Shown in pieces: positions 33,808 to 44,591 of a stretch of DNA of 61,546 nucleotides; the stretch's first letter is position 1, and every line of letters starts with the position of its first letter. A model generated the notes under the pieces. The model was not told the DNA's origin. It saw nothing but the letters and a program-made list of their open reading frames with translations, and did no database searches. The DNA is from Pseudomonas sp. RIT-PI-AD (lineage in GTDB: Bacteria; Pseudomonadota; Gammaproteobacteria; Pseudomonadales; Pseudomonadaceae), in the NCBI RefSeq assembly GCF_025642785.1, contig NZ_JANZKU010000026.1, forward strand, positions 1 through 61,546, written 5' to 3'. The translations under genes were made by a program, and so were the position numbers.

Positions 33808-34419
33808 ATGAACGAATCCAGCGAGCGCGACGCGCGGCACAAGGCGCGCATGCAGCGCAAGAAAGCCTTGATGGACGAGAAGATCGCCGGCGCCCAGGAA
33901 GAATACGGCCTGTTGCTGGTCCTGGGCGGCAACGGCAAGGGCAAGAGCAGTTCGGCCTTCGGCATGGTCGCGCGGGCGCTGGGCCACGGCTTGAAGGTCG
34001 GCGTGGTGCAGTTCATCAAGGGCGGCATGGCCACCGGCGAGGAACTGTTCTTTCGCCGCTTTCCCGAAGACGTCAGTTACCACGTGATGGGCGAGGGCTA
34101 CACCTGGGACACCCAGGACCGCCAGCGCGACATCGACAAGGCCCGCGCGGCCTGGGCGGTCGCCCGCGAACTGCTGGCCGACGAGCGCGTCGGGCTGGTG
34201 GTGCTCGACGAACTGAACATCGCCCTCAAGCACGGCTACCTGGAACTGGAGGAGGTGCTCGCCGACCTGGCGGCGCGGCCCCTGACCCAGCATGTGGTGG
34301 TCACTGGGCGCGGCGCGTTGCCGGGCATGGTCGAGGCGGCGGACACCGTGACCGAGATGAGCCTGGTCAAGCATGCCTTCAAGGCCGGGGTCAAAGCCCA
34401 GAAAGGCGTCGAATATTGA
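33808..34419 (+). CDS. cobO: Cob(I)yrinic acid a,c-diamide adenosyltransferase
   Basis: This 203-residue CobO/BtuR-family enzyme adds the adenosyl group to Co(I) corrinoids. The P-loop is G-G-N-G-K-G-K-S (about 40-47), with V-L-D-E-L-N-I-A as Walker B-like strand and the F-K-A-G-V-K-A-Q-K-G-V-E-Y C-terminus typical of the family. ATG 33808 gives the family N-terminus. It is the first gene after the riboswitch, preceded by a 266-nt stretch in which I see no gene. Confidence 0.95.
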   Translation: MNESSERDARHKARMQRKKALMDEKIAGAQEEYGLLLVLGGNGKGKSSSAFGMVARALGHGLKVGVVQFIKGGMATGEELFFRRFPEDVSYHVMGEGYTWDTQDRQRDIDKARAAWAVARELLADERVGLVVLDELNIALKHGYLELEEVLADLAARPLTQHVVVTGRGALPGMVEAADTVTEMSLVKHAFKAGVKAQKGVEY

Positions 34420-34513
34420 AAGGCTCCAGCGACCCCTCACACCGCGACGCGCGGCCGCTCGCGGTCGCCGAGACCCCGCCGGTTCGCCGCCTGGGCGGAA
34501 CCGGGAGTCTCCG

Positions 34514-35812
34514 ATGAGCGCGCGGGAATGCCCGGCGCTGCTGATCGCCGCGCCAGCCTCCGGGCAAGGCAAGACCACCGTCACCGCCGCCCTGGCGCGG
34601 CTGCACAGCCGCCAGGGCCGACGGGTCCGGGTGTTCAAGTGCGGGCCGGACTTCCTCGACCCCATGGTCCTCGCCCGCGCCTCGGGCGCGCCGGTGTACC
34701 AGCTCGACCTGTGGATGGTCGGCGAAGCCGAAAGCCGCCGGCTGCTCTGGGAAGCGGCGGGGGAGGCCGACCTGATCCTCATCGAGGGGGTGATGGGCCT
34801 GTTCGACGGCTCGCCTTCCGCCGCCGACCTGGCGCGCCGCTTCGGCGTGCCGGTGCTGGCGGTGATCGACGGTTCCGGCATGGCGCAGACCTTCGGCGCT
34901 TTGGCCCACGGCATGGCCAGCTTCCAGCCCGACCTGCCGTTTTCCGGGGTCCTCGGCAACCGCCTGGGCAGCCTGCGCCACGGCGAGATCCTCCGCGACT
35001 GCCTGCCGCCGGCGATCCGCTGGTACGGCGGATTGACCCGCAGTGCCGCGGTGGAACTGCCCAGCCGCCACCTGGGCCTGGTGCAGGCCGAGGAACTGGC
35101 CGACCTCGACTTGCGCCTGGACACCGCCGCCGAGGCCCTGGGCGCCAGCAGCGACGTGACTCTGCCAGCGCCGGTGCGCTTCGCCGCGCCGCAGCAAGTG
35201 CCGGCACCGACCGAGCGTCCCCTGGCGGGCGTGCGGATCGGCGTGGCGCGGGATGCCGCCTTTGCCTTCCTCTACCAGGCCAACCTCGATCTGCTGGGTC
35301 AACTGGGCGCCGAACTCCGTTTCTTTTCTCCCCTGGCGGACGCCGCACTGCCGGCGCTCGACAGCCTCTACTTGCCCGGCGGCTACCCGGAACTGCACCT
35401 GGAGCGGCTCGCCGGCAACCGCTCGATGCTCGAGGCGATCCGCGCGCACCACGCGGCCGGCAAGCCGATCCACGCCGAGTGCGGCGGCATGCTCTACCTG
35501 CTGCGGCGGCTCACCGATAAGGACGGCGCCAGTGCCGAACTGCTCGGTTTGCTGGACGGCGAGGCGACCCTGCAACCGCGGATGAGCGCCTTGGCGCTGC
35601 AAGCGGCGACCTTGCCGGAGGGCATCTTGCGCGGGCACACCTATCACTATTCCCGGCTCGCCTGCGACCTGCCGCCGCTGGCGCGGGGCGAATGCCCGAC
35701 CTACAAGCGCACCGCCGAGGCGGTGTACCGGCTCGGCCGGCTGACCGCTTCCTACATCCACTTCTACCTGCCGTCGAGCCCGCTCGCGGCGGCGGCGCTG
35801 TTCCGTCCATGA
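34514..35812 (+). CDS. cobB: Hydrogenobyrinic/cobyrinic acid a,c-diamide synthase
   Basis: This 432-residue two-domain amidotransferase has an N-terminal ATP-binding P-loop ([10 protein letters not shown], about 13-22) and a C-terminal class I glutaminase-like domain with Cys in [10 protein letters not shown] and H-T-Y-H-Y-S. It amidates the a and c carboxyls of the corrin ring using glutamine and ATP. ATG 34514 follows the cobO stop by 94 bp. Confidence 0.95.
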   Translation: MSARECPALLIAAPASGQGKTTVTAALARLHSRQGRRVRVFKCGPDFLDPMVLARASGAPVYQLDLWMVGEAESRRLLWEAAGEADLILIEGVMGLFDGSPSAADLARRFGVPVLAVIDGSGMAQTFGALAHGMASFQPDLPFSGVLGNRLGSLRHGEILRDCLPPAIRWYGGLTRSAAVELPSRHLGLVQAEELADLDLRLDTAAEALGASSDVTLPAPVRFAAPQQVPAPTERPLAGVRIGVARDAAFAFLYQANLDLLGQLGAELRFFSPLADAALPALDSLYLPGGYPELHLERLAGNRSMLEAIRAHHAAGKPIHAECGGMLYLLRRLTDKDGASAELLGLLDGEATLQPRMSALALQAATLPEGILRGHTYHYSRLACDLPPLARGECPTYKRTAEAVYRLGRLTASYIHFYLPSSPLAAAALFRP

Positions 35813-36459
35813 GCGAGCACGCCTTCGAAGCGGCGGAGCGCGCCGCCGTCTACCGTGCCATTGCCGAACGCCGCGACATGCGCCATTTCAGCGGTGGCGA
35901 GGTGGCGCCGGAGGTGCTCGCGCGGCTGTTGCAGGCGGCGCACCAGGCGCCCAGCGTCGGCCTGATGCAGCCCTGGCGGTTCATCCGCATCCGCTGCGCC
36001 GAGCTGCGCCAGGCCATCCATGCCCAGGTCGAGGCGGAACGGGTGCGTACCGCGGAGGCGCTGGGCGAGCGTTCGGATGCCTTCATGCGCCTCAAGGTGG
36101 AAGGCATCCGCGAGTGCGCCGAACTTTGGGTGGCCGCCCTGATGGACGGGCGCGAGGCCCATGTCTTCGGCCGTCGTACCCTGCCGCAGATGGACCTCGC
36201 CTCGCTGTCCTGCGCGATCCAGAACCTCTGGCTGGCCGCCCGCGCCGAGGGCCTCGGGCTGGGCTGGGTGTCGCTGTTCGAACCGGCGGCGCTGGCCGAC
36301 CTGCTGCGCATGCCGGCCGGTGCCGAGCCGGTGGCGATCCTGTGCCTGGGGCCGGTCGAGACCTTCTATCCGGCGCCGATGCTGGCCCTGGAGGGCTGGA
36401 CCCAGCCGCGCCCGCTGGAGGACTTCCTGTTCACCGACGCCTGGGGCGAATGTCGATGA
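35809..36459 (+). CDS. bluB: 5,6-dimethylbenzimidazole synthase
   Basis: This 216-residue flavin-destructase of the nitroreductase fold cleaves FMNH2 with oxygen to give DMB, the lower ligand base. It shows [20 protein letters not shown] and [10 protein letters not shown]. Its ATG overlaps the cobB stop (ATGA), indicating translational coupling. Confidence 0.93.
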   Translation: MSEHAFEAAERAAVYRAIAERRDMRHFSGGEVAPEVLARLLQAAHQAPSVGLMQPWRFIRIRCAELRQAIHAQVEAERVRTAEALGERSDAFMRLKVEGIRECAELWVAALMDGREAHVFGRRTLPQMDLASLSCAIQNLWLAARAEGLGLGWVSLFEPAALADLLRMPAGAEPVAILCLGPVETFYPAPMLALEGWTQPRPLEDFLFTDAWGECR

Positions 36460-37364
36460 GCCTGGGCCTGGCCGCTGTCGCCGGTGTGCTGCTGGACGCC
36501 TGCTGGGGCGAACCGCGTCGGGCCCATCCGCTGGTGGCATTCGGGCGCCTGGCGCAGCGCATCGAGCGCCGGCTCAACGGCGGTGGCCAGGGCTGGCGCA
36601 GCCATGGCGTCACCGGCTGGTGCCTGGCGGTGCTGCCGCCGACCCTGCTGGCCTGGCTGCTGACCTGCCTGCCGGGTGTCGGCGGGGTGCTGGAAATCCT
36701 CTTTCTTTACGCGGCCCTCGGCCTGCGCAGCCTTGGCGAACATGCCCAGCCGGTGATGATGGCCCTGTGCCGGGACGACCTCGCGGAAGCGCGACGCCGG
36801 GTCGGTTATCTGGTCAGCCGCGAGACCGCCGAGCTGGACGCCACCGCGGTGGCCCGCGCCGCCACCGAGTCGGTGTTGGAGAACGGCAGCGACGCGGTGT
36901 TCGCCGCACTGTTCTGGTTCGCCGTGGCCGGTGCGCCCGGGGTGGTGCTGTATCGCCTGAGCAACACCCTGGACGCCATGTGGGGCTATCGCACCCCGCG
37001 TTTCGAACGCTTCGGCTGGGCGGCGGCGCGCATCGACGACGGGCTCAACTACCTGCCGGCGCGGCTGGTGGCGCTGACCTACGCGCTGCTCGGCCGCACT
37101 CGCCTGGCCTTGCGCTGCTGGCGCCGCCAGGCGCCGCTGTGGGACAGCCCGAATGCCGGACCGGTGATGGCGGCCGGCGCCGGCGCCCTGGGCGTGTCCC
37201 TCGGCGGCGCCGCCCGGTACCACGGCGAATGCCACCCACGGCCGGAACTCGGCGAAGGGCCGCCGCCACTGCCGGCGGATATCCATAGCGCCATGAGCCT
37301 GGTGCGCCGCGGCGTCTGCCTGTGGCTCGGCCTGCTCCTGCTGGGAGGCCTCTGGCATGCTTGA
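36456..37364 (+). CDS. cobD: Adenosylcobinamide-phosphate synthase (CbiB type)
   Basis: This 302-residue multi-pass membrane protein attaches the aminopropanol-phosphate arm to adenosylcobyric acid. Family features include [31 protein letters not shown] and [15 protein letters not shown] 36456 overlaps the bluB stop; an ATG 6 bp upstream is in frame. Confidence 0.94.
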   Translation: MSLGLAAVAGVLLDACWGEPRRAHPLVAFGRLAQRIERRLNGGGQGWRSHGVTGWCLAVLPPTLLAWLLTCLPGVGGVLEILFLYAALGLRSLGEHAQPVMMALCRDDLAEARRRVGYLVSRETAELDATAVARAATESVLENGSDAVFAALFWFAVAGAPGVVLYRLSNTLDAMWGYRTPRFERFGWAAARIDDGLNYLPARLVALTYALLGRTRLALRCWRRQAPLWDSPNAGPVMAAGAGALGVSLGGAARYHGECHPRPELGEGPPPLPADIHSAMSLVRRGVCLWLGLLLLGGLWHA

Positions 37365-38349
37365 ACACGGCGGTCGCCTGCGCGCGGCGGCGCAGGCCTA
37401 TGGCATTCCGCTGGCGGAATGGCTGGACCTGTCCAGCGGCCTGGCGCCTTACGGCTGGCCCCTGCCGGACATCCCCGCGCGGGCCTGGACGCGCCTGCCG
37501 GAGGGCGACGACGGGCTCGAACGGGTCGCCGCCGAATACTACGGGGCGCCCGCGCTGCTGCCGGTGGCGGGCTCACAGGCCGCCATCCAGGCGTTGCCGC
37601 GCCTGCGGCCGCCCGGGCGCGTCGGGGTGCTCTCGCCCTGTTACGCCGAGCACGCCGCCGCCTGGCGCCGCGAAGGGCACTCGGTCGTCGAGCTGGACGA
37701 GGCGGCGTTGGATGCCTGCCTGGACGGCCTCGACGTGCTGGTGGCGGTCAATCCGAACAACCCCACCGGTCGCCTGATCGCACCGCCGCGCCTGCTGGAC
37801 TGGCACGCGCGCCTCGCCGCGCGCGGCGGCTGGCTGCTGCTGGACGAGGCCTTCATGGACCCGACTCCGGCCTTCAGCCTGGCGGCGCAGACCCAGCGGC
37901 CCGGGCTGATCGTGCTGCGCTCCTTCGGCAAGTTCTTCGGCCTGGCCGGCGCGCGCCTGGGTTTCGTCCTCGCCGAGCCGGCGTTGCTCGAAGCCTTGGA
38001 GGAATGGCTGGGGCCCTGGTGCGTGGCCGGCCCCACCCGCGCCATGGCCGCGCCGATCCTCGCCGACGGCCCTGGCCAGCGGCGCCAGCGGGAACGCCTG
38101 CGCGCCGACGGCGAGCGCCTCGCCGCGCTGCTCGCCGCCCACGGCCTGGCCCCGGCTGGCGGGTGTGCGCTGTTCCAATGGTGGCGCGGCGAGCGGGCCG
38201 CCGAGTTGCACCACTACCTGGCGCGGCGCGGCATCCTGGTCCGGCTGTTCGCGCAGCCGGCCAGCCTGCGTTTCGGCCTGCCGCCCGACGCGGTGGGTTG
38301 GAGCCGTCTGCGCGCCGCCCTGTCCGCCCATGCCGAGGACACCCGATGA
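37357..38349 (+). CDS. cobC: Threonine-phosphate decarboxylase
   Basis: This 330-residue PLP enzyme of the class I/II aminotransferase fold makes aminopropanol phosphate from L-threonine phosphate. It shows [17 protein letters not shown] and the PLP-lysine segment [14 protein letters not shown]. It overlaps cobD by 8 bp and its product feeds CobD directly. Confidence 0.93.
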   Translation: MLEHGGRLRAAAQAYGIPLAEWLDLSSGLAPYGWPLPDIPARAWTRLPEGDDGLERVAAEYYGAPALLPVAGSQAAIQALPRLRPPGRVGVLSPCYAEHAAAWRREGHSVVELDEAALDACLDGLDVLVAVNPNNPTGRLIAPPRLLDWHARLAARGGWLLLDEAFMDPTPAFSLAAQTQRPGLIVLRSFGKFFGLAGARLGFVLAEPALLEALEEWLGPWCVAGPTRAMAAPILADGPGQRRQRERLRADGERLAALLAAHGLAPAGGCALFQWWRGERAAELHHYLARRGILVRLFAQPASLRFGLPPDAVGWSRLRAALSAHAEDTR

Positions 38350-39797
38350 CCACCCTGATGGTGCAAGGCACCACCTCCGACGCCGGCAAGAGCACCCTGG
38401 TGACCGCCCTGTGTCGCTGGCTGAGGCGCCAGGGTGTCGGCGTGGCGCCGTTCAAGCCGCAGAACATGGCGCTGAACAGCGCGGTGACCGCCGACGGCGG
38501 CGAGATCGGCCGCGCCCAGGCGGTCCAGGCCCAGGCCGCCGGGCTGGCGCCGCACACCGACATGAACCCGATCCTGCTCAAGCCGAACAGCGACATCGGC
38601 GCCCAGGTGATCGTCCACGGCCACGCCCTCGGCAACATGGACGCGCGGACCTATCACGCCTACAAGCCGGTGGCCATGGCGGCGGTGTTGCAGTCCCATC
38701 GGCGCCTCGCCGCCGCCTATCCGCTGGTGGTGGTAGAAGGCGCCGGCTCGCCGGCGGAGATCAACCTGCGCGACCGCGACATCGCCAACATGGGCTTCGC
38801 CGAGGCGGTGGATTGCCCGGTGATCCTGATCGCCGACATCGACAAGGGCGGGGTCTTCGCCCACCTGGTGGGTACCCTCGAACTGCTCAGCGAAAGCGAG
38901 CGGGCGCGGGTCGCCGGCTTCGTGATCAATCGGTTCCGTGGCGACCTGGCGCTGCTGCAACCGGGGCTCGACTGGCTGGAGGCGCGCACCGGCAAACCGG
39001 TGCTCGGCGTGCTGCCCTATCTGCAGGATTTCCACCTGGAGGCCGAGGACGCCGTCGACCGCAGCCAGGCGGCGAAACCGGGCGAGGCCCTGCGAATCGC
39101 CGTGCCGGTGCTGCCGCGGATCAGCAACCACACCGATTTCGACCCGCTGCGCCTGCACCCGCAGGTGGACCTGCGCTTCGTCGGCCCCGGCGAGGCCTTG
39201 CCGGCCGCCGACCTGATCGTCCTGCCCGGCTCGAAGAGCGTGCGCGCCGACCTCGCCTGGCTGCGCGAGCAGGGCTGGGAGGCGGCGATCCGCCGTCACC
39301 TGCGCTACGGCGGCAAACTATTGGGAATCTGCGGTGGGTTGCAGATGCTCGGGGAGCGGCTCGAGGACCCGCTGGGCCTGGAGGGCGACGCCGGCGCCAG
39401 CGAGGGCCTCGGGTTGCTGGAGCTGGTCACGCGGCTGGAGCCGGACAAGCAGTTGCACACCGTACAGGGGCGCCTGTGCCTGGACGATGCGCCGGTGCGC
39501 GGTTACGAGATCCACGCCGGGCTCAGCCGAGGGCCGGCGCTGGCGCGGCCGGCGGTGCGCCTGGACGACGGGCGCTGCGACGGCGCGATCAGCGCCGACG
39601 GCCAAGTGCTCGGTACTTACCTGCACGGGCTGTTCGAGTCCCCCGAGGGCACGACGGCGTTGCTGCGCTGGGCGGGCCTGGGCGAGGTGCAGGCGTTCGA
39701 CTACGACGGCCTGCGCGAACGCGACATCGAGCGCCTGGCGGACCTGGTGGAGCGCCACCTGGATACGGCGCGGCTGAGGTCGCTGTGCGGGCTCTGA
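38346..39797 (+). CDS. cobQ: Cobyric acid synthase
   Basis: This 483-residue glutamine amidotransferase amidates the b, d, e and g positions of adenosyl-cobyrinic acid a,c-diamide. It has the N-terminal P-loop [19 protein letters not shown] and a C-terminal GATase domain with Cys in G-I-C-G-G-L-Q-M-L and Y-L-H-G-L-F. ATG overlaps the cobC stop. Confidence 0.95.
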   Translation: MTTLMVQGTTSDAGKSTLVTALCRWLRRQGVGVAPFKPQNMALNSAVTADGGEIGRAQAVQAQAAGLAPHTDMNPILLKPNSDIGAQVIVHGHALGNMDARTYHAYKPVAMAAVLQSHRRLAAAYPLVVVEGAGSPAEINLRDRDIANMGFAEAVDCPVILIADIDKGGVFAHLVGTLELLSESERARVAGFVINRFRGDLALLQPGLDWLEARTGKPVLGVLPYLQDFHLEAEDAVDRSQAAKPGEALRIAVPVLPRISNHTDFDPLRLHPQVDLRFVGPGEALPAADLIVLPGSKSVRADLAWLREQGWEAAIRRHLRYGGKLLGICGGLQMLGERLEDPLGLEGDAGASEGLGLLELVTRLEPDKQLHTVQGRLCLDDAPVRGYEIHAGLSRGPALARPAVRLDDGRCDGAISADGQVLGTYLHGLFESPEGTTALLRWAGLGEVQAFDYDGLRERDIERLADLVERHLDTARLRSLCGL

Positions 39798-39876
39798 TCC
39801 GGCGCCGCCCCGTTCGCCGGCGGTTGGCGCCGGGCCGCCGTTTTCCCTTTCATTCCCCGATCACGGACATCTGTCG

Positions 39877-40398
39877 ATGCGCGAACTGATTCTCGGCGGC
39901 ACCCGCTCCGGCAAGAGCCGCCTGGCCGAGCGCCACGCCGAAGCCTCCGGCCTGGAAGTGGTGTACATCGCCACCAGCCGGCCGCTGGACGCGGAAATGG
40001 ACGAACGAATCCGCCAGCATCGCGCTCGCCGTCCGCTCCACTGGGCGCTGCTGGAGGAACCTCTGGCGCTGGCCCGCGTGCTGCGCGAACGCGCCGCCCC
40101 CCAACGCTGCCTGCTGGTGGACTGCCTCACCCTGTGGCTGACCAACCTGCTGCTGGAGGACGACGGGCAGCGCCTGGCAGAGGAGCGCGAGGCGCTGCTC
40201 GAATGCCTGCCGCACCTGCCGGGGCGCATCCTGCTGGTGAGCAACGAGGGTGGCCTCGGCGTGGTGCCCCTGGGCGAACTGAGCCGGCGCTACCTGGACG
40301 AGGCGGGAACGCTGCACCAGGCCGTCGCCGAACGTTGCGAGCGGGTGACGCTGACCGTCGCCGGCTTGCCGCTGATCCTGAAAGGAGAATCCCGATGA
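39877..40398 (+). CDS. cobP: Adenosylcobinamide kinase / guanylyltransferase
   Basis: This 173-residue bifunctional enzyme phosphorylates adenosylcobinamide and transfers GMP to it. The P-loop is G-G-T-R-S-G-K-S (7-14), the [10 protein letters not shown] segment holds the guanylated His, and [12 protein letters not shown] is diagnostic. It starts 79 bp after cobQ, the largest gap in the cobB-cobS part of the operon. Confidence 0.95.
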   Translation: MRELILGGTRSGKSRLAERHAEASGLEVVYIATSRPLDAEMDERIRQHRARRPLHWALLEEPLALARVLRERAAPQRCLLVDCLTLWLTNLLLEDDGQRLAEEREALLECLPHLPGRILLVSNEGGLGVVPLGELSRRYLDEAGTLHQAVAERCERVTLTVAGLPLILKGESR

Positions 40399-41450
40399 GC
40401 CCTTACTGGTGGCAGGCGCCGAGCCGCCCGCTGGACCATGCCGCCGGCGAAGCAGCACAGGCGCGCCAAGCCCAACTGACCAAACCCCGCGGCGCCCTCG
40501 GCCGCCTGGAAACCCTGGCCATCGACCTGGCCGCCATGCAGGGATGCGAGCGGCCGCGTCTGGACCGCTGCCACATCGCGGTATTCGCCGGCGACCACGG
40601 CGTGGTGGCGGAGGGTATCTCCGCCTACCCCCAGGCGGTGACCGGCGAAATGCTGCGTAACTTCGTCCGCGGCGGCGCGGCGATCAGCGTTTTGGCGCGC
40701 AGCCTCGGCGCCACCCTGGAGGTCGTCGACCTGGGCACCGCCCTCGCGCTGGAGCCGCTCGTCGGTGTGCGCCACCTGGGGCTGGGCCGCGGCACCGCGA
40801 ATTTCGCCCGGACCGCGGCGATGGACCCCGAGCAGTGGGCGGCAGCCTTGCAGGCCGGGCGCGACGCGGTGCTGCGCGCCCGTGCCGAGGGCGCGCAGGT
40901 GTTCGTCGGCGGCGAAATGGGCATCGGCAACACCACCGCCGCCAGCGCCCTGGCCTGCGCCCTGTTGCAGCGGCCGGCGGCGGAACTGGTGGGGCCGGGG
41001 ACCGGCCTCGACGGCGCAGGCGTGGCCCACAAGGCGGCGGTGATCGAGCGGGCCCTGGCGCTGCACCGGCCGGCCTGCGCCTCGGCGGCCGAAGCCCTGC
41101 GCCATGTCGGCGGCTTCGAGATCGCCGCCCTGACCGGCGCTTACCTGGCCTGCGCCCAGGAAGGCTTGCCGGCCCTGGTGGATGGCTTCATTTGCAGCGT
41201 GGCGGCGCTCTGCGCCGAACGGATGAATCCAAGCTGCCGCGACTGGCTGCTGTTCGCCCACCAGGGCGCGGAGCCGGGGCACCGCGCCGTGCTCGCCGCC
41301 CTCGACGCGGAGCCTTTGCTGGCGCTCGGCCTGCGCCTGGGCGAAGGCAGCGGCGCGGCCCTCGCGGTACCGTTGCTGCGCCTGGCCTGCGACCTGCATG
41401 GCGGCATGGCCACCTTCGCCGAAGCGGCGGTTTCGGACCGCCCCGCATGA
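40395..41450 (+). CDS. cobT: Nicotinate-nucleotide:DMB phosphoribosyltransferase
   Basis: This 351-residue enzyme makes alpha-ribazole phosphate from DMB and nicotinate mononucleotide. It has [24 protein letters not shown] and a late H-Q-G-A-E-P-G-H segment. ATG 40395 follows AAGGAG and overlaps the cobP stop. Confidence 0.95.
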   Translation: MSPYWWQAPSRPLDHAAGEAAQARQAQLTKPRGALGRLETLAIDLAAMQGCERPRLDRCHIAVFAGDHGVVAEGISAYPQAVTGEMLRNFVRGGAAISVLARSLGATLEVVDLGTALALEPLVGVRHLGLGRGTANFARTAAMDPEQWAAALQAGRDAVLRARAEGAQVFVGGEMGIGNTTAASALACALLQRPAAELVGPGTGLDGAGVAHKAAVIERALALHRPACASAAEALRHVGGFEIAALTGAYLACAQEGLPALVDGFICSVAALCAERMNPSCRDWLLFAHQGAEPGHRAVLAALDAEPLLALGLRLGEGSGAALAVPLLRLACDLHGGMATFAEAAVSDRPA

Positions 41451-42019
41451 GCCTGCGCCTGGACCTGCTGCGCCATGGCGAAACCGAGCGTGGCGGAGGC
41501 TTTCGCGGCAGCCTCGATGATGCCTTGACCGCGTCCGGTTGGGCACAGATGCGAGCCGCGCTGGACGGCCGGCCGCGCTGGGATGCGCTGATCAGCTCGC
41601 CGTTGCGCCGCTGCGCGGCCTTCGCCGAGGCCCTGGCCGAGCGCGAGGCATTGCCCTTGCACCTGGAGCCGGGCTTGAGCGAGTTGCATTTCGGCGACTG
41701 GGAAGGCCGTTCCGCCGCCGAGCTGATGGAAACCGACCGCGAGGCCCTCGGGCGTTTCTGGGCCGACCCCTACGCCTTCACCCCGCCGCGCGGCGAAACC
41801 CTGGTGGCCTTCGCCGCGCGGGTGACCGGTGCCTTGGAGGGCTTGCGCACGCGTTTCCCCGGACAACGGTTGCTGGTGATCACCCATGGCGGGGTCATGC
41901 GTCTGCTGCTGGCCCAGGCACGCGGACTGCCCCGCGAGCACCTGTTGCAGGTGGAGGTCGCCCACGCCGCCATGCATCGGCTGGTTTGCAGCGCCGACGG
42001 CGCCTGGCGCGAGGGCTGA
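41447..42019 (+). CDS. cobC: Alpha-ribazole-5'-phosphate phosphatase (histidine phosphatase)
   Basis: This 190-residue histidine phosphatase has the L-R-H-G-E-T motif with catalytic His, S-P-L-R-R-C, L[10 protein letters not shown] and I-T-H-G-G-V-M-R. Within the operon it should dephosphorylate alpha-ribazole phosphate or cobalamin-5'-phosphate; it is CobC in the Salmonella naming and is distinct from the decarboxylase above. Its ATG overlaps the cobT stop. Confidence 0.9.
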   Translation: MSLRLDLLRHGETERGGGFRGSLDDALTASGWAQMRAALDGRPRWDALISSPLRRCAAFAEALAEREALPLHLEPGLSELHFGDWEGRSAAELMETDREALGRFWADPYAFTPPRGETLVAFAARVTGALEGLRTRFPGQRLLVITHGGVMRLLLAQARGLPREHLLQVEVAHAAMHRLVCSADGAWREG

Positions 42020-42023
42020 GGCC

Positions 42024-42761
42024 ATGCTGCCGTTCTGGATCGCCCTGCAATTCCTTACCCGGCTGCCGGTGCGCCTGCCCGGCCTGCCGGAGCCGGCCCA
42101 GGTGGGACGCTCGCTGCTCTGGTACCCGCTGGTGGGCCTGCTTCTCGGCCTCTGCCTGCTCGGCGGCGAAGCGCTGCTGGCGGCCCAGCCGGCGCCGTTG
42201 CAGGCGGCGTTGCTGCTGACCTTCTGGGTGGCGATCACCGGCGGCCTGCACCTGGACGGTCTGGCCGACACCGCGGATGCCTGGGTCGGTGGCCTGGGCG
42301 ACCGCGAGCGTACCCTGGCGATCATGAAGGACCCGCGCAGCGGTCCCATCGCGGTGGTCGTGCTGGTGCTGCTCCTGCTGCTGAAATTCGCCGCCCTGGT
42401 GACCTTGCTCGAAGCCGGCCGCGGCGCCTGCGTGTCGCTCGCGCCCTGGCTGGCGCGCATGGCGTTGCCGCTGCTGTTCCTCTGCACGCCCTATGTGAGG
42501 GCTGGTGGCCTGGGCCAGGCGCTGGCCGAACATCGGCCGCGGCGCGCGCTGCCCGGCGTGCTGGCGTTCCATGGCCTAGCGATGCTCCTGACGTTCGGCG
42601 CCGAGGCACTGCTCGCCCTGGCGGTGGGCGGGGCGCTGTTCCTCTGGCTGCGCCGCGCCTTGCTGCACCGCCTCGGTGGCACCACCGGCGACACCGCCGG
42701 CGCTTTGGTGGAAGTGGCCGAGTGTGGGGTGCTGCTGGCGCTCGCTTGCCTGGGCGGGTAA
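42024..42761 (+). CDS. cobS: Adenosylcobinamide-GDP ribazoletransferase (cobalamin synthase)
   Basis: This 245-residue polytopic membrane protein joins adenosylcobinamide-GDP to alpha-ribazole (phosphate), the last assembly step. The F-L-T-R-L-P-V N-terminus, G-G-L-H-L-D-G-L-A-D-T-A-D-A-W and the M-K-D-P-R-S-G-P-I-A segment are diagnostic. It is the last gene of the cob operon. Confidence 0.95.
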   Translation: MLPFWIALQFLTRLPVRLPGLPEPAQVGRSLLWYPLVGLLLGLCLLGGEALLAAQPAPLQAALLLTFWVAITGGLHLDGLADTADAWVGGLGDRERTLAIMKDPRSGPIAVVVLVLLLLLKFAALVTLLEAGRGACVSLAPWLARMALPLLFLCTPYVRAGGLGQALAEHRPRRALPGVLAFHGLAMLLTFGAEALLALAVGGALFLWLRRALLHRLGGTTGDTAGALVEVAECGVLLALACLGG

Positions 42762-42892
42762 CGACAGCGGCCGATGTCGGCATCGGGGCAAGGCTGCGCG
42801 ATGCTCCGCCGGGTTCAGCGATTCAGCGCGTGTATGTCGGTCGCGGCCCTGGGTATGCGGTGAGGCGAGATGCCCGGGCGCGGACGTCGCGT

Positions 42893-42920
42893 TTGACGCC
42901 CGGTACATTGCGGGTATATA
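42893..42920 (+). promoter_or_regulatory. Sigma-70 promoter of the marR gene
   Basis: TTGACG (42893-42898) and TATATA (42915-42920) are 16 bp apart. The predicted start (about 42927) is 1-2 nt before the ATG at 42929, implying a leaderless mRNA. Confidence 0.7.
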
Positions 42921-42928
42921 CACGCACC

Positions 42929-43342
42929 ATGCTGAACACTCACTGCCTGTGCACCAAGCTGCGTCGCGCGACCCGCAACGTCAGCCATCTCTACGACCAC
43001 GCGTTGGCGGAAATCGGCCTGAGCGTGGCGCAGTATTCGCTGCTGCGTCATGTCGAGCGGCTCGACCGGCCGAGCATCACCGCGCTGGCCGAGTCCATAG
43101 GGCTGGAGCGCAGCACCCTCGGGCGCAACCTGCGCGTGTTGCAGGAGCGCGGATGGGTGGAGCTGGCCGGTGGCGAGGACCAGCGCAATCGCCTGGTGGG
43201 CTTGAGCGACGAGGGGCGGGCCTGCCTGGTGCGGGCGTTGCCGCTGTGGCAAGGCGTACAGGAACGGCTGAGGCGCCGCCTGGGCGAAGACCAGCGGGTT
43301 GCGCTCATGCAACTGCTGGACGAGTTGGAACGCCTCGACTGA
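42929..43342 (+). CDS. MarR-family transcriptional regulator
   Basis: This 137-residue protein has a winged helix with S-I-T-A-L-A-E-S-I-G-L-E-R-S-T-L-G-R-N-L as recognition region and a D-Q-R-N-R-L-V wing, both typical of MarR. The N- and C-terminal helices form the dimer. It probably controls the MFS gene 43 bp downstream. No ribosome binding site is seen ahead of the ATG, consistent with leaderless translation. Confidence 0.88.
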   Translation: MLNTHCLCTKLRRATRNVSHLYDHALAEIGLSVAQYSLLRHVERLDRPSITALAESIGLERSTLGRNLRVLQERGWVELAGGEDQRNRLVGLSDEGRACLVRALPLWQGVQERLRRRLGEDQRVALMQLLDELERLD

Positions 43343-43350
43343 TTTTTCAC

Positions 43351-43359
43351 AACAACAAC
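43351..43359 (+). promoter_or_regulatory. Hfq/Crc catabolite-activity motif
   Basis: AACAACAAC fits the A-A-N-A-A-N-A-A motif bound by Hfq-Crc, and lies 27 nt upstream of the MFS start, followed by a small GGGGATCACCCC hairpin. Confidence 0.45.
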
Positions 43360-43385
43360 GGGGATCACCCCGGTCAAGGACTCCC

Positions 43386-44591
43386 ATGACTTCGGTATGG
43401 CGTACGAGCGGTTGGATACTGGTGGGGGCGTCGTTGATCCTGGCGTTGTCCCTGGGCACCCGGCATGGCTTCGGCCTGTTCCTGGCGCCGATGAGTGCGG
43501 AGTTCGGCTGGGGCCGCGAGGTCTTCGCCTTCGCCATTGCCCTGCAGAACCTGATCTGGGGCCTGTCCCAACCCTTCACCGGCGCGCTGGCCGACCGCTT
43601 CGGCGCGGGCAAGGTGGTCATGCTCGGCGGTGGGCTCTATGCCGCTGGCCTGGCGATGATGGGCCTGGCCGATTCGGTCGCCTCGCTGTCCCTCAGCGCC
43701 GGGCTGCTGATCGGCATCGGCCTGTCCGGGACGTCCTTCTCGGTGATCCTCGGCGTGGTCGGCCGCGCGGTGCCGGCGGAAAAACGCAGCATGGCCATGG
43801 GGGTCGCCAGCGCGGTCGGCTCCTTCGGCCAATTCGCCATGCTACCCGGCACCCTCGGGCTGATCGGTTGGCTCGGCTGGTCGGCGGCGTTGCTGTTCCT
43901 GGCGCTGCTGGTGGCCCTGATCCTGCCGTTGGCCGGCCTGCTGCGGGATCGTCCGACCCCGCGCCTCGACCACGAGCAGAGCCTTGGCGAGGCCCTGCGG
44001 GAGGCTTCCACGCACAGCGGCTTCTGGCTGCTGGCGCTGGGTTTCTTCGTCTGCGGCTTCCAGGTGGTGTTCATCGGCGTGCATCTGCCGGCCTACCTGG
44101 TGGACCAGCACCTGCCGGCCCAAGTGGGAACCACCGTGCTGGCGCTGGTGGGGCTGTTCAACGTGTTCGGCACCTACCTCGCCGGCTGGCTCGGCGGACG
44201 GATGTCGAAGCCGCGGCTCCTGACCGCGCTGTACCTGATCCGTGGGCTGGTGATCGCGGCCTTCGTCTACCTGCCCCTGAGCGTGGGCAGCGCCTATGCC
44301 TTCGGCGTCGCCATGGGTCTGCTCTGGCTGTCGACGGTGCCCTTGACCAACGGCACCGTGGCGACTCTGTTCGGCGTGCGCAACCTGTCGATGCTCGGTG
44401 GCATCGTCTTCCTCTTCCACCAGCTCGGCGCCTTCCTCGGCGGCTGGCTGGGCGGTTACCTGTACGATCACACCGGCAGCTACCAATGGGTCTGGCACCT
44501 GTCCATCGCCCTCAGCCTGCTGGCGGCGGTGCTCAATTGGCCGGTGCGGGAGCGGCCCGTGGCGCGCCTGCAAGCGCTGGGCAGCGCATGA
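43386..44591 (+). CDS. MFS transporter
   Basis: This 401-residue protein has about 12 TM helices, with the G-A-L-A-D-R-F-G-A-G-K motif A between helices 2 and 3. An S-L-G-T-R-H-G-F-G-L-F-L-A-P-M N-terminus resembles oxalate/monocarboxylate-type MFS proteins. ATG 43386 has an AAGGA site. It is the probable target of the adjacent MarR repressor. Substrate unknown. Confidence 0.88.
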   Translation: MTSVWRTSGWILVGASLILALSLGTRHGFGLFLAPMSAEFGWGREVFAFAIALQNLIWGLSQPFTGALADRFGAGKVVMLGGGLYAAGLAMMGLADSVASLSLSAGLLIGIGLSGTSFSVILGVVGRAVPAEKRSMAMGVASAVGSFGQFAMLPGTLGLIGWLGWSAALLFLALLVALILPLAGLLRDRPTPRLDHEQSLGEALREASTHSGFWLLALGFFVCGFQVVFIGVHLPAYLVDQHLPAQVGTTVLALVGLFNVFGTYLAGWLGGRMSKPRLLTALYLIRGLVIAAFVYLPLSVGSAYAFGVAMGLLWLSTVPLTNGTVATLFGVRNLSMLGGIVFLFHQLGAFLGGWLGGYLYDHTGSYQWVWHLSIALSLLAAVLNWPVRERPVARLQALGSA

